From NCBI GenBank assembly GCA_937894935.1, contig CALAYC010000149.1, positions 1 to 28,313 of the forward strand: DNA of 28,313 nucleotides, read 5' to 3'. Shown here one piece after another: positions 16,349 to 28,145 of the stretch (within the stretch, counting starts at the first letter, position 1; each line of letters starts with the position of its first letter). The notes beneath the pieces are model-generated. The model saw nothing but the letters and a program-made list of their open reading frames with translations, had not been told where the DNA came from and ran no database searches. This DNA comes from an uncultured Verrucomicrobiota bacterium (GTDB taxonomy: Bacteria > Verrucomicrobiota > Verrucomicrobiia > Limisphaerales > JADLHS01). The position numbers were made by a program, and so were the translations under genes.

Positions 16349-16417
16349 GGTCGGCTGATTATGCCGGACCCAATGTGCCGAAACGAGCAAAGATCTGCGA
16401 CGAACGACAGCTTCGCG

Positions 16418-16558
16418 TCAGACGCGCAGATGATTGCTCTGGTAGCAGAAGAGAATGACAGCAACGATGAGTCCGACCGCCGCAACGGCTCCGGCAATAA
16501 CGAAAAACAGCGCCTGTTTCCGGCGGCTGCGTGAGTAGTCGTAGGTTCGATTGAGCAT
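16418..16558 (-). CDS. small membrane protein, 46 aa
   Basis: ATG at 16556-16558, TGA at 16418-16420. The N-terminus is strongly basic and aromatic (MLNRTYDYSRSRRKQ), followed by one long helix (ALFFVIAGAVAAVGLIVAVI, 16-35, extending to LFCY) and a short tail SNHLRV. By the positive-inside rule the N-terminus should be cytoplasmic. It starts 18 bp after a 68-aa membrane peptide gene and ends 69 bp before rlmD, so all are probably co-transcribed. No known family recognised. Length is small, but the clean basic-helix-tail architecture and tight spacing argue for a real gene. Confidence 0.55.
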   Translation of the reverse strand: MLNRTYDYSRSRRKQALFFVIAGAVAAVGLIVAVILFCYQSNHLRV

Positions 16559-16576
16559 GGTTTCAAGGATTCTGAT

Positions 16577-16783
16577 TTAAGAGAGATTTTTTCCGTGTCG
16601 CCCAAAGCAAAATGCCGCGAGAGCCACGGTGATGAGTAAAAGCGCCACGGGGCTCAACTCCGGCGGAATAATCCGTGGAGCCGGCTCGCTGGCGGCAATC
16701 GCAGGTTGCCCCAAGGAGTTCGCAGCAGCCGCGGCGGATAGCGACATCACGCTCAGGGTTGCAGTAAAGCTTCTCCTCATCAT
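16577..16783 (-). CDS. small exported/membrane protein with C-terminal sorting-like tail, 68 aa
   Basis: Tandem ATGs at 16781-16783 and 16778-16780 open a 68-codon frame. The start MMRRSFTATLSVMSLSAAAA resembles a signal peptide, with AAA-type cleavage around residues 18-22. A short linker rich in Ala/Pro (GQPAIAASEPAPRIIPPELS) follows, then a helix (PVALLLITVALAAFCF) and a basic tail (GRHGKNLS). The tail has the order Pro/Glu motif, helix, basic end that PEP-CTERM signals share, but the motif reads PPELSP, so a sorting role is only a suggestion. It heads the minus-strand run leading to rlmD and diverges from metH across 160 bp. An in-frame ATG at 16796-16798 would add five residues. Confidence 0.55.
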   Translation of the reverse strand: MMRRSFTATLSVMSLSAAAAANSLGQPAIAASEPAPRIIPPELSPVALLLITVALAAFCFGRHGKNLS

Positions 16784-16943
16784 GTGCCAAAGTTCCATTT
16801 CCAACGATTTCGCCAATTCAGAATTACTCCCCGGCGATAACCCGGAAAGCCCCCGGTCGAATCATCAGAAAGTTCATATCTTCATATCGCGATGCGTTGA
16901 TTTTATTATTGGCGAGGCCCGATAACTGAGCTAGGGTGCGCGC

Positions 16944-20828
<3,885 letters not shown>

Positions 20829-20932
20829 GCGCGTGGCTGTCGTCGAGCAGTGAGCGGGCAGTGACTAGGGATTCTCCGTAGGGTGCGGGGCTTGTGTTTT
20901 TGCCGTTAGGTCATAAACTTTCACTAGCGACT

Positions 20933-21385
20933 ATGAAAAACGACGTTGTGCCCGTTGAGATCCGCGGCATTCTCCCCGCCAATAGCGGGTGCGCCCTGTT
21001 CGTAGGGAACGACGAAAAGGTGTTCGTCATCAATGTCGAACAACAGATGGGGCAGATCATCGGGATGTTTTTACGCGATACACCGAAGGAACGTCCGTTG
21101 ACGCACGATTTGATGAAGAGTGTCTTCCGGGGCTTCGGGATTACCATCGAACGCGTCGTTATTACCGAACTCAAAAATTCCACTTATTACGCCCGATTGA
21201 TTCTGTCTCAGAGTAACGAGGTTGCGCGAAAGCTGGTGGAGATTGATGCGCGCCCGAGTGATTGTCTGGCGCTGGCTTCAGCAGAGAAATGCAAGATTTA
21301 CGTCAGCCGCTCGTTGTTCGAGCAGGTTGAAGACATGTCGGAATACCTCGATAAAATCAATCAAAGCGGAGACGAGCCGGAGTAA
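20933..21385 (+). CDS. bifunctional nuclease family protein (BFN, DUF151)
   Basis: A 150-residue protein of the BFN/DUF151 family (PF02577). The ATG at 20933 begins MKNDVVPVEIRGILPANSGC. Family phrases are VFVINVEQQMGQIIGMFLRD, RPLTHDLMKSVFRGFGITIE, RVVITELKNSTYYARLIL and IDARPSDCLALASAEKCKIY, the last being the strongest signature. Some plant members have DNase/RNase activity; the bacterial role is mostly uncharacterised. It ends 1 bp before holA and supplies the GGAG (21379-21382) that serves as holA's ribosome-binding site, so the two are likely translationally coupled. The GTG at 20894 would add a poor-fitting 13-residue leader. Confidence 0.88.
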   Translation: MKNDVVPVEIRGILPANSGCALFVGNDEKVFVINVEQQMGQIIGMFLRDTPKERPLTHDLMKSVFRGFGITIERVVITELKNSTYYARLILSQSNEVARKLVEIDARPSDCLALASAEKCKIYVSRSLFEQVEDMSEYLDKINQSGDEPE

Positions 21386-21386
21386 C

Positions 21387-22556
21387 ATGGCGGCGAAAAC
21401 GGCTCAGACCGACGCACCGGTCGCTTTGATTTGCGGCGAGGACGATTTCGCGGTCAAACAACGCGCCAAAGAAATCTTTCAAAAGTGGTCCACCGAACTC
21501 GGCGGCATGGACCACGAAACCATCGAGGCTACCGTTTCCAACAGCGGCGATGCGCTCAAGGCCATCGCTAAACTTCGGGAAGCGCTACAAACTCTCCCAT
21601 TCTTCGGTGGCGGCAAAGCTATCTGGTTGCGCGATTGCAATTTCCTGGGCGACGAACGCACTGCGTCGTCTCGCGATGTGACGGATACATTGGCCGACCT
21701 CGCGCAAGAGTTGAAATCATTTCAATGGCAGAACGTCCGATTGCTCATCAGCGCGGGAAAAGTGGACAAGCGTAAGACGTTCTATAAAACGCTGGAGAAA
21801 GTCGGACGTGTTGAGAGTTTCGACGGTTGGTCGGTCAATGATAAGGATTGGGCGACACAAGCGGAACTCGTAGCTCGTCGAGCGATCCAAGAGCGCGGTA
21901 AGAAAATCACCTCAGATGCTGTGGCGGAACTGGTCGCGCGAGTTGGTCCAAATCCCCGGCAACTGGCCAACGAAGTAGAGAAACTTTGCCTCTATGTCGG
22001 CGAGCGCGATGAAATCATCGAGGCGGACGTCCACACAATTTCGATTAAAAACAAACACGCACGGGCTTTCGCGCTCGGTGACGCTCTGGGTAACCGGGAT
22101 TTGCCCGAGCTGTTGAGATGTCTCGATGACGAATTGTGGGAGATGCAGTTCGATAAGGACAAAAGCGAAATCGGCATGCTTTACGGGCTGATTTCCAAAG
22201 TGCGCGCCTTATTGATGCTGAAGGAAATGATCCGGGAAGGCTGGATCAAGGGCGGGGGAGATTACAACAGTTTCAAAGGCCAACTGGAGCGGATTCCGGA
22301 AGCCAAATTGCCGGCCGATAAAAAATATAACCCGCTTGCGCTTAATCCGTATGTGTTGTTCAAAGCGCTGCCGCAGGTGAGAAATTATTCGGAAGCGGAA
22401 TTGGTTCGAGCGATGGACCTGTTGCTTCAAGCTAATCGTCGGCTTGTGTCCAGCGCACTGGACGAGCGCATCGTTTTACAGCAAACTTTAGTGCAGATAG
22501 TTGGCGCGGCCAGCCGTCCCGGTGCGACTCGCGCGGGCCTGAGTGTCGCTGCTTGA
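21387..22556 (+). CDS. holA: DNA polymerase III subunit delta
   Basis: A 389-residue clamp-loader subunit that opens the beta clamp. Starting at ATG 21387 it reads ALICGEDDFAVKQRAKEIF, the usual delta opening, then TLPFFGGGKAIWLRDCNFL (beta-clamp contact region), NVRLLISAGKVDKRKTFYK, ITSDAVAELVARVGPNPRQL followed by ANEVEKLCLYVG (AAA-like lid), and the C-terminal collar helices (ALGDALGNRDLPELLRCLDD, LVRAMDLLLQANRRLVSS). Size and order match HolA. The longer open frame back to 21222 overlaps the BFN gene in another phase and is not used; the GGAG just before ATG 21387 decides the start. Confidence 0.92.
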   Translation: MAAKTAQTDAPVALICGEDDFAVKQRAKEIFQKWSTELGGMDHETIEATVSNSGDALKAIAKLREALQTLPFFGGGKAIWLRDCNFLGDERTASSRDVTDTLADLAQELKSFQWQNVRLLISAGKVDKRKTFYKTLEKVGRVESFDGWSVNDKDWATQAELVARRAIQERGKKITSDAVAELVARVGPNPRQLANEVEKLCLYVGERDEIIEADVHTISIKNKHARAFALGDALGNRDLPELLRCLDDELWEMQFDKDKSEIGMLYGLISKVRALLMLKEMIREGWIKGGGDYNSFKGQLERIPEAKLPADKKYNPLALNPYVLFKALPQVRNYSEAELVRAMDLLLQANRRLVSSALDERIVLQQTLVQIVGAASRPGATRAGLSVAA

Positions 22557-22586
22557 ATCAGGAGCGAAATTTGTGACTTGGAGACA

Positions 22587-23114
22587 ATGAATTCACCGAC
22601 CGCCAATCTGATGGTACTGGTGGGAAATCGTTTTGCGTGCGTAAAAGTTGCCGGACGGGCGAATTTTGCCCTGGCCGTGGATTTCAAAACCCTGCTGGCC
22701 GGCCTTGAGAGCAAAGGATATTCGTACATCGTAATCGAGTTGTCCGAATGCTCGCTGATGGACAGCACGTTCCTCGGGGTGCTCGCCGCCACCGGTATTC
22801 GCATGCAGGCGGCTAATGGAAACGGCGAAACGCAGGCCATCGAGTTACTCAACGCCAATGAGCGATTGCTCGAACTGCTGGAAAATCTCGGCGTGCTGCA
22901 TCTGTTTCGCACCTGCAACGGCGAATTACCTGAGTGCGAAGAAATCAAAACTGCGCCTTGTAACGCTTCACGCGCGGAACTCACACAGGCGTCGTTGGAA
23001 GCGCATCAGACGTTGATGAATATCAATCCCGCCAACGTGGAACGCTTCAAAGACGTGACCCGTTTTTTGGCCGAAGATCTCGCCAAACTCAAAAAGGCCG
23101 GCGCGAACAACTGA
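22587..23114 (+). CDS. STAS-domain protein (anti-sigma factor antagonist-like)
   Basis: A 175-residue cytoplasmic protein. Residues 5-110 form a STAS domain: FACVKVAGRANFALAVDFKT, YSYIVIELSECSLMDSTFLG, then VLAATGI and IELLNANERLLELLENLGVL. Ser60 in MDSTFLG occupies the position phosphorylated in SpoIIAA-type antagonists. The final ~65 residues are mostly helical and charged, without a motif I know. The ATG at 22587 is preceded by GGAG (22580-22583). It follows holA by 30 bp on the same strand. No partner kinase, phosphatase or sigma factor is nearby, so the pathway is unknown. Confidence 0.82.
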   Translation: MNSPTANLMVLVGNRFACVKVAGRANFALAVDFKTLLAGLESKGYSYIVIELSECSLMDSTFLGVLAATGIRMQAANGNGETQAIELLNANERLLELLENLGVLHLFRTCNGELPECEEIKTAPCNASRAELTQASLEAHQTLMNINPANVERFKDVTRFLAEDLAKLKKAGANN

Positions 23115-23115
23115 A

Positions 23116-23127
23116 AAGGCGCGCCTT
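23116..23127. repeat. 12-bp palindrome between convergent stop codons
   Basis: AAGGCGCGCCTT is a perfect 12-bp palindrome filling the 11-bp gap between the STAS gene stop (23112-23114) and the stop codon of the convergent hypothetical gene (23126-23128). It is too short for a stable terminator but may act as a minimal bidirectional pause site. Confidence 0.3.
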
Positions 23128-23854
23128 AGTTTGTCATTCCGGTCTGTTTTAACAGCAGTTTGTCAAATCGGCAGCCATTGTCGCCGAGCGAAAACAGCCG
23201 ATCCGAAATTTCGTTCAGCGCTTTGCGCGTTGTATCGAATTGCTCCGATAACGTTCCGAGAATATTCGTCAGGTCGTAACGCTGCGCGAGCCGATGATCG
23301 CTCGCTGCGCGATATTGGCTGCGACCAATCGCTTCATAATATCGCAAATCAGGAAAGCCCTTCTTTTCCGCGCGGAAACGAATGCGTTCGTGAAACACGC
23401 CCGAAAGAAACAACGAATGATTTCCGATGTGCACTCGGATTTGAAAACTTGTGCGGTCATCTGCCGTTTGCAGCGCGGCGAGCATTTCAAAGAAATAATC
23501 GAGGACGTTGGGTTGACCGGGAACAACGCAGCGCATTTGCTCGGTGTGAGCAAATTCCGCCAGCACTTCGGCGACGTAATCCGCCACGCCGCGGTCTGTG
23601 ATGCCAGCCCGTTTAAGAACGTTTCGGACGAGAACGTAAAAGTAAAAGTGCGACGAGACGCGGAGACAGCCGCGATGTTCGAGCAATGCGTGCAACAACG
23701 CTTCGTCATCAAGAATCAGATCGCGCGCCTCTTCATCGGCCAACAGGCGCACGAGACATTCGGAGTCGCCCAACCTTGCGCCGAGGACAGATAAAATGAA
23801 TTCGACATCTTCTGCGGCAAATTGCGTACGGCAATTCGGCTTGATCACTTTCAT
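23126..23854 (-). CDS. hypothetical protein, conserved-looking, 242 aa
   Basis: The ATG at 23852-23854 gives a 242-residue soluble protein with no signal peptide or membrane helix. It is largely helical and opens MKVIKPNCRTQFAAEDVEFI. Further on come VLGARLGDSECLVRLLADEE, RDLILDDEALLHALLE, FYFYVLVRNVLKRAGI, YVAEVLAEFAHTEQ and a closing helix LGTLSEQFDTTRKALNEISD. The alternation of charged and hydrophobic residues and normal codon use argue for a true gene. I recognise no domain. It is convergent with the STAS gene and has the 479-bp gene-free region upstream. A structural, regulatory or adaptor role is possible but unsupported. Confidence 0.65.
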   Translation of the reverse strand: MKVIKPNCRTQFAAEDVEFILSVLGARLGDSECLVRLLADEEARDLILDDEALLHALLEHRGCLRVSSHFYFYVLVRNVLKRAGITDRGVADYVAEVLAEFAHTEQMRCVVPGQPNVLDYFFEMLAALQTADDRTSFQIRVHIGNHSLFLSGVFHERIRFRAEKKGFPDLRYYEAIGRSQYRAASDHRLAQRYDLTNILGTLSEQFDTTRKALNEISDRLFSLGDNGCRFDKLLLKQTGMTN

Positions 23855-24333
23855 GGTAACTTAAAAGTTAATGCGAGTACTGTTTCGCGCAACTGCGCGG
23901 CGCGAGATTTTGTTTGCAGAAAAAATGCCAACGAACTGATGGAAGAATCTTGCCTTCGACTCTCAGGTTTCCAGCCGCAAGCGCCGATAAATTATCAGCA
24001 CGCCGCTGGAATTACGCGGCTCGCATCAGTCTCGTCTGCCAATCCTATCCATCCGCACCTCCGTTCGATCGAGATTTCTGGATTTCAGTTTTCTTATCGC
24101 CCGAAATCCGGACAGAGGACGATGAGAAGCTGAATCCGTTCGCAGTAATCTCGCCCAATCCTCGACACCCGCTATCGTCGCGGCTAAGCTCTGATCACAA
24201 ATCCAATAATTGCGGCAGGTGAACGTATTTTTATGCGGAAAAATCTGACAGCCTGTTTGCGCCTCTCACCGAGAACGTTGTTTTCATCGACGCAAGATTT
24301 TGGCGACTCGGTTGTTTCAAGCGACATCGGACC
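23855..24333. other. gene-free stretch of 479 bp
   Basis: Between the divergent hypothetical gene and the ABC-2 permease. Open frames at 23914-24222 and 23822-24133 (plus) and 24184-24396 (minus) have Ser/Arg/Pro-rich compositions without hydrophobic cores, look like chance, and partly overlap each other. No tRNA cloverleaf, long repeat or clear terminator is visible. It presumably holds promoters for both flanking genes; an undetected small RNA cannot be excluded. Confidence 0.5.
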
Positions 24334-25911
24334 ATGACGGTTCTTCCCATCATCACGCGAGAACTGCGAACACAAGCACGACAACCGTTCACACACTGGT
24401 TGCGTTCGGCGGGACTGCTGTTACTGCTGATCTGCAGTCTGGTCGTGGTAGGGGAAAGGCTACTCGAGCCCGGGATTGGTGGACGGTTGTTCGGCGTAAT
24501 GCACCTGATTTGTTATCTGTCGATCTGGATACTTGTGCCTTTGAGTGCAGCAGATTGTCTCAGTCGCGAACGACGTGAAGGAACGCTCGGGTTGTTGTTT
24601 CTCACTCCGCTTAAGCCACCGCACATCGTCGTAGCGAAAGGTCTGGCGCATGGATTACGCGCCGCGACGTTGGTTGTCGCGGTAGTCCCGGCGATGACGA
24701 TTCCATTTCTGCTGGGCGGCGTTTCCTGGCAACAAGTGACGGTTTCCGTAATCGCTAATGCCTGTGCGATTTGCTGGAGTCTGGCTGCGGCGTTGTTCGC
24801 CTCTGCAATCGGACGCAAAGCGCATCAGGCAATCGCCCTCGCAATGTTTTTAACGGGCGGCAGCTTTTTGTTGCTCCCGTGGATCGTGGGAGTGTTGATC
24901 GGAATCGGATCCCAAACCACGTGGATGGTCGGATATTCGCAAGGCGCTTATGATTTCATGGCCGGTTTTTCCGTGGTAGGAATGCCCGGCGATTGGTTGT
25001 CGCAGGTTGCGCCGTGGAAACAAATTGCCTGGAGCCTAATGGTTGTAACGGTGACGTCTTTAGGCGTTTTAATTTTTGCAATTATTCTCGCCGGAGAACG
25101 AATTCGTCGATCCTGGCAGGAAGAACCGCCGTCGGCGCGAGTGCAACAGATGGAACGAGTTTTCTGCCGACCAATCATCGCGGTGGGCTATTTGCGGCGC
25201 TGGATGCGATGGCAATTGGAACGAAATCCTGTCGGTTGGCTGGAGCAGCGCAGTTGGAGCGGACGTATGGTGACGTGGGTATGGTTGGCCATCATGGTGT
25301 CAGTACTCAGCCTCGCGCTCACCGAACAGAATTTTTTCCGTAATTCAGAAGAGATTCAACTGACGTTGGCGTGCCTGTTGGTGCTGAGCATGGCAGCGAC
25401 TGGGGCGGGCAGTTTCCGACGCGAACGGGAAACGGGTGTATTGGAATTGCTGCTCGTTTCGCCGCTTTCGGCCGGGCGAATCATCAAAGGAAGGTTGTTT
25501 GGATTGTGGGGGCAATTTTTGCCATCGGTCGTATTGCTGCTCGGGATTTGGATTTATCTCATCAATATCTTTCCAACCTACGGGGATGATTCGTCGAAAA
25601 TGGTGGTGTTCTTTGCGACCAGTTTTGTGACGCTGCCAGCGGTGGGATTGTATTTCTCCGTGCGATGTCGGACTTATATCGGCGCGTTATTGATAACATT
25701 ACTGATGACGTTTCTTGCACCGTTTCTCCTCGCGCAATTAACGGCTGTTGGTGTTTGGTTATGCGCCCCGGATACCGACAATTTCCCGTGGGACGAAATG
25801 CAATTTTTTCTCCTGCTGCTCATTCAGATTGCAATCGCTGTATGGTTGAGCCTGCGATTGCAGAATAGATTGGAACATCGCTCGTTTCATTTTCAACGGC
25901 TGATGAATTAA
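24334..25911 (+). CDS. large two-half ABC-2 type permease
   Basis: A 525-residue integral membrane protein with about twelve hydrophobic helices. Each half carries its own ABC-2 loop: SRERREGTLGLLFLTPLKPP (about 78-97) and RRERETGVLELLLVSPLSAG (about 363-382). This shows an internal duplication or fusion of two permease modules, as in the ABC-2 proteins called YhaP- or NatB-like. The ATG at 24334 begins MTVLPIITRELRTQARQPF, a usual cytoplasmic start. It should form the membrane part of an ABC exporter, but no ATPase lies beside it; the partner may be elsewhere. The neighbours do not hint at a substrate. Confidence 0.85.
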   Translation: MTVLPIITRELRTQARQPFTHWLRSAGLLLLLICSLVVVGERLLEPGIGGRLFGVMHLICYLSIWILVPLSAADCLSRERREGTLGLLFLTPLKPPHIVVAKGLAHGLRAATLVVAVVPAMTIPFLLGGVSWQQVTVSVIANACAICWSLAAALFASAIGRKAHQAIALAMFLTGGSFLLLPWIVGVLIGIGSQTTWMVGYSQGAYDFMAGFSVVGMPGDWLSQVAPWKQIAWSLMVVTVTSLGVLIFAIILAGERIRRSWQEEPPSARVQQMERVFCRPIIAVGYLRRWMRWQLERNPVGWLEQRSWSGRMVTWVWLAIMVSVLSLALTEQNFFRNSEEIQLTLACLLVLSMAATGAGSFRRERETGVLELLLVSPLSAGRIIKGRLFGLWGQFLPSVVLLLGIWIYLINIFPTYGDDSSKMVVFFATSFVTLPAVGLYFSVRCRTYIGALLITLLMTFLAPFLLAQLTAVGVWLCAPDTDNFPWDEMQFFLLLLIQIAIAVWLSLRLQNRLEHRSFHFQRLMN

Positions 25912-25924
25912 GACGGTTGCGAGC

Positions 25925-25967
25925 GAAATAAAAAGCGCGAGTGCTCTCCGGAAAGAACACTCGCGCT
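25925..25967 (-). terminator. intrinsic terminator of the oxidoreductase gene
   Basis: A 14-nt arm pair (25934-25946+1 and 25954-25967; AGCGCGAGTG...CACTCGCGCT) with one position that becomes a G-U pair in minus-strand RNA. It is followed on the minus strand by TTTTATTTC. It lies about 60 bp past the stop at 26026 and also 20-55 bp past the stop of the convergent permease gene, so it may serve both. Confidence 0.85.
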
Positions 25968-26025
25968 GCGAAACAGGTTTGAGTTGGAAACAAGGTGGAA
26001 CTCGTTCTTCAAACTGTTCTGCCGC

Positions 26026-27147
26026 TTAAATCGTGAAGCTCGGCAGTTTCACAATCTTGCCGCCTTGCAATGCGGATTCATGCGCGCACAAACCGACACA
26101 GGTCCAGTTGGCAGACTGCTTCGCATTCGGAAACGGATCGCGATCTTCGACAAGCGCCATGGCGAATTCATGCGCCAGATGCGGATGACTGCCGCCGTGG
26201 CCGCTGCCTTGCGTGAAGCTGAGATGCGTTTTCTTTGAGGAATCGTACACGCCTTGCGTAGTGTATTTGGCAATGCTTTTCGGCAGGCGTTTCGCAAAGT
26301 CCGGACATTTGACGAGCTTAGGAATTTTCGGTTCAGGCAGCTTGGCTGTGTGGACTACCAAAGGTTCGTGTTCAATCAGCGGCCATTCGACGGCTTTCTT
26401 TGTGCCGTAAACATCAATGCTTTCGCGGTATTGGCGTGCGGTATCGAACAGGCTGCGAATAATGCGCGCGTTGACATCTGTATTCTTGAACTTGATGTGC
26501 GCGGTTTCGACGGCGAACGGCGAGCCGTAGCATTTGATGAGTTCTTTGCGAATGGTTCCCGAACCGAAGCAGGAAACGTATTCGGCCGGTTTGCCAATGA
26601 GTCCCGCGACCGGACCAACGCAATGCGTCGCGTACCACATTGGCGGCAACCCCGGCCAATAATTCGGCCAACCGTCCATGTCCTGCTGATGGCTCGATTG
26701 GACGAACTGCAATTTGCCAAGTTCGCCTTTATCGAGCAGTTCCTTCATGAACAGATATTCGCGCGCGTAAACGACCGTCTCCATCATCATGTATTTCAGG
26801 CCGGTGCGCTTGACGAGGTCCACGATCTTCTTGCAATCCGCGATGCTGGTCGCCATCGGCACGGTGCAAGCGACATGTTTACCGGCTTTGAGCGCCGCGA
26901 TGCTCATCCAGGCGTGATCGGGAATTGGCGAATTGATATGCACCGCGTCCACGTTCGGATCTTTGAGCAACGCATTGAAATCCGTGTAACGCGTTTTCAC
27001 GCCGAAATAGTCGCCGACCGCATCAAGCTTCTTCTGATTGCGCTGACAAATGGCGTAACAATTCGTGTGGGGATGTTTTTGCCAGAGCGGAATGAACTCC
27101 GCACCAAAACCGAGGCCGACAATGGCGATGTTGAATTTCTTGCTCAT
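26026..27147 (-). CDS. Gfo/Idh/MocA family oxidoreductase, TVP variant
   Basis: A 373-residue cytoplasmic protein. The N-terminal Rossmann domain has NIAIVGLGFGAEFIP (6-20), DAVHINSPIPDHAWMSIAAL and GKHVACTVPMATSIADC. The usual EKP motif of the family, whose Lys is catalytic in sugar dehydrogenases, reads T95-V96-P97 here. The C-terminal alpha/beta domain has HCVGPVAGLIGKP, a His-rich GSGHGGSHPHLAHEF and the closing GGKIVKLPSF. Members normally oxidise or reduce sugars or cyclitols with NAD(P); the missing Lys makes the reaction uncertain. The ATG at 27145-27147 (MSKKFN) is chosen over an in-frame upstream extension to 27213. It follows a DeoR-type regulator by 149 bp and ends in a strong terminator. 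Confidence 0.87.
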   Translation of the reverse strand: MSKKFNIAIVGLGFGAEFIPLWQKHPHTNCYAICQRNQKKLDAVGDYFGVKTRYTDFNALLKDPNVDAVHINSPIPDHAWMSIAALKAGKHVACTVPMATSIADCKKIVDLVKRTGLKYMMMETVVYAREYLFMKELLDKGELGKLQFVQSSHQQDMDGWPNYWPGLPPMWYATHCVGPVAGLIGKPAEYVSCFGSGTIRKELIKCYGSPFAVETAHIKFKNTDVNARIIRSLFDTARQYRESIDVYGTKKAVEWPLIEHEPLVVHTAKLPEPKIPKLVKCPDFAKRLPKSIAKYTTQGVYDSSKKTHLSFTQGSGHGGSHPHLAHEFAMALVEDRDPFPNAKQSANWTCVGLCAHESALQGGKIVKLPSFTI

Positions 27148-27206
27148 AGTAAATTCGCATTGATTAATCAGGGGACGGGGCGGGATGATGAACAAAGCCG
27201 CAGAGC

Positions 27207-27223
27207 AGGGCAATACCTGCCCT
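27207..27223. repeat. 6-bp inverted repeat between the regulator and oxidoreductase genes
   Basis: AGGGCA (27207-27212) and TGCCCT (27218-27223) flank five bases, about 60 bp before the oxidoreductase start. It may be an operator or a processing hairpin; symmetry alone is weak evidence. Confidence 0.25.
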
Positions 27224-27296
27224 CAATTCGACCTGTTTTTTCCGAGGTTGGAAATGGCGCGCGAATTTCGTCTTTGCGACGGAGCGCGGTGAACAA

Positions 27297-28055
27297 TTAT
27301 CCAGCGACGATAACTTCAATTCCGCTTGAGCGAAGTTGCTCCACCAAATCGGCCGGAGCTTGGTTGTCAGTCACGATGGTGTGAATTTTGGAAAGATCAC
27401 CCAGCGGAGAAACCGAGCGACGTCCAAATTTCGTGTGATCCAGGCACATGATGACCTTGGCGGCCGCGCGCATCATCGCGAGTTGAATGTCAATCAGCAG
27501 ACCATGCGAATTGGTCAGGCCCTCAAGCGTGATGCCGCCCGCGCTCATCACAGCGACGTCGGCGTGAATTTTTGAAAACGATTCCACTGCGAGCGGACCG
27601 ACCAGCACGCCGAGTCTCGGATAAATCACTCCGCCGCTGACGACGACTTCCACCTTTCCGGCGGAAGAGTAGAGGTTCGCCACCGGCAGGGAATTGGTCA
27701 CGATTTGCGGTGATTTATCTTCGAGATGTTTTGCAACGTGAAAACAGGTTGTGCCCGCATCAATGATGATACTTTGATTCGGCTGAATCAGCGCGGCACA
27801 GGCGCGGCCGATGGCTTCCTTGGCGTCGAGCTGATGAGTGTCGCGAGCTGAGAACGTGAATTCGTCCGATTTCGGGGCAATTAATCGCGCTCCGCCATGT
27901 GTCCGTTTGATAGTACCGCCCGCTTCCAAAGCAGTGAGGTCGCGACGCACGGTAGAAACAGACGAACCGACGTGCTTCGCCAGATCTTCAAGTGACGCAA
28001 ATTCAACCTGTTGCAGGTAAGCCTCCAACCGATGCTTGCGTTCATCTGCGGTCAT
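27297..28055 (-). CDS. DeoR/GlpR family transcriptional regulator
   Basis: A 252-residue regulator. The N-terminal DeoR helix-turn-helix (about 5-58) shows RKHRLEAYLQQVEFASLEDL, AKHVGSSVSTVRRDLTALE and the wing GTIKRTHGGARL. The effector domain (DeoRC, sugar-phosphate-isomerase-like) shows KEAIGRACAALIQPNQSIII, DAGTTCFHVAKHL, IVTNSLPVANL, VVVSGGVIYPRLGVLVGP, and the closing DHTKFGRRS and IVTDNQAP. Such proteins usually repress sugar-use genes and respond to a phosphorylated sugar. The ATG at 28053-28055 is the natural start; the open frame further upstream to 28229 lacks family sequence. It precedes the oxidoreductase on the same strand and diverges from the DUF6884-like gene, so it may regulate either or both. 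Confidence 0.92.
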   Translation of the reverse strand: MTADERKHRLEAYLQQVEFASLEDLAKHVGSSVSTVRRDLTALEAGGTIKRTHGGARLIAPKSDEFTFSARDTHQLDAKEAIGRACAALIQPNQSIIIDAGTTCFHVAKHLEDKSPQIVTNSLPVANLYSSAGKVEVVVSGGVIYPRLGVLVGPLAVESFSKIHADVAVMSAGGITLEGLTNSHGLLIDIQLAMMRAAAKVIMCLDHTKFGRRSVSPLGDLSKIHTIVTDNQAPADLVEQLRSSGIEVIVAG

Positions 28056-28069
28056 CTGAATGACAGCCT

Positions 28070-28089
28070 GATAGATTTTGATAGATTTT
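28070..28089. repeat. tandem 10-bp direct repeat in the divergent promoter region
   Basis: GATAGATTTT occurs twice in tandem (28070-28079, 28080-28089), 15 bp before the DeoR-type start codon and 50 bp before the divergent gene. DeoR-family operators are often direct or inverted repeats, so this is a candidate autoregulatory site; a simple AT-rich duplication is the alternative. Confidence 0.4.
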
Positions 28090-28132
28090 GCAAGATATTT
28101 GTTGACTCTGGCATCTTTCTCGCGACAATCAC

Positions 28133-28145
28133 ACTCATCATGAGT
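28133..28145. promoter_or_regulatory. palindrome spanning the start codon of the edge gene
   Basis: ACTCAT-C-ATGAGT is a perfect 6-bp dyad around one base, covering the ATG at 28140-28142. A protein bound here, or a small RNA hairpin, would block translation or transcription of that gene. Evidence is only positional. Confidence 0.3.

Noticed and set aside
16784..16943. Possible SAM, SAH or cobalamin riboswitch before metH
   Set aside because: The 160-bp region is short and shows no B12-box or SAH-riboswitch core that I can identify; only short repeats such as TTCATATC twice are present.
26254..27384. 376-codon plus-strand open frame
   Set aside because: Antisense shadow of the Gfo/Idh/MocA gene, which has an unmistakable Rossmann motif.
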